Shown: positions 5,889 through 5,962 of the stretch, piece by piece | How the letters are laid out: each line of letters starts with the position of its first letter | Numbering within the stretch: the first letter of the stretch is position 1 | DNA from: Verrucomicrobiota bacterium | GTDB taxonomy: Bacteria > Verrucomicrobiota > Verrucomicrobiia > Limisphaerales > UBA1100 | DNA length: 5,962 nucleotides | Direction of reading: 5' to 3' | Assembly: GCA_028872645.1 (NCBI GenBank) | Contig: JAPKDK010000186.1 | Location: 1-5,962 of the forward strand | Translations under genes and position numbers: made by a program | Notes under the pieces: generated by a model | Told to the model about the DNA's origin: nothing | Database searches by the model: none | The model's input: the letters and a program-made list of their open reading frames with translations, nothing else

Positions 5889-5962
5889 ATGAAAAATATA
5901 TTTCTGATTCTGACCCTCCTGTGCGGCAACCTCCCCGCCGCGGACGAAGCCAACGACGAAGC
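5889..5962 (+). CDS. N-terminus of a secreted protein, cut by the window edge
   Basis: An ATG at 5889 opens a frame that stays open to the right edge, showing 24 codons. The first 18 residues form a compact signal peptide: MKN, hydrophobic IFLILTLLCG, then NLPAA before DEANDEA, with likely cleavage after PAA. The Cys at 12 follows LTLL, which lacks the small residue required before a lipobox cysteine, so a lipoprotein is less likely. The mature start is acidic. Nothing can be said about function. No Shine-Dalgarno is visible; the start abuts the 10-nt tandem repeat. It lies 54 nt after the 154-residue protein gene on the same strand, with no convincing terminator or promoter between, so co-transcription is plausible. 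Confidence 0.65.
   Translation, partial: MKNIFLILTLLCGNLPAADEANDE

Overview
The window looks like chromosomal DNA from a bacterium of the Planctomycetota/Verrucomicrobiota group. This is inferred from protein style: a secreted PQQ-like beta-propeller whose mature N-terminus reads NWPRFRGPNGNG, a giant propeller carrying an embedded methyltransferase and ending in an ASCRCSYQN-type cysteine motif, and a Tat-exported sugar isomerase/epimerase-like protein with LCVKPH and DYSH motifs. All three types are expanded in these phyla. The DNA is moderately GC-rich, and convincing Shine-Dalgarno sequences are scarce. No phylogenetic marker is present, so the phylum assignment is tentative.

Layout. Three genes run leftward (minus strand). 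At the left edge is a sugar phosphate isomerase/epimerase-like gene cut off at its 3' end (1-824). Only 2 nt upstream of its start ends a 403-residue secreted beta-propeller gene (827-2038), so these two almost certainly form one transcript. A 254-nt spacer (2039-2292) holds a candidate promoter, a 14-bp palindrome and a possible decayed short plus-strand gene. Next comes a very large secreted propeller-methyltransferase-propeller gene (2293-5310). A compact 59-nt divergent promoter region separates it from two rightward (plus-strand) genes: a small secreted protein of unknown function (5370-5834), and, after a short spacer with a 10-nt tandem repeat, the signal-peptide start of another gene cut by the right edge (5889-5962).

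How the genes may work together. All five products carry an export signal, so the locus is devoted to the cell envelope or periplasm. The propellers may be scaffolds or cofactor-binding proteins, and the isomerase-like protein suggests sugar or polyol chemistry, but no pathway can be named from sequence alone. The most unusual points are a SAM-methyltransferase fold inside an apparently exported protein, with part of its SAM-binding motif altered, and the promoter layout: three starts have a TANNNT box ending exactly 6 nt before the start codon, which predicts leaderless mRNAs. An 11-nt motif (GTYACTTGGCA) lies upstream of both propeller genes.
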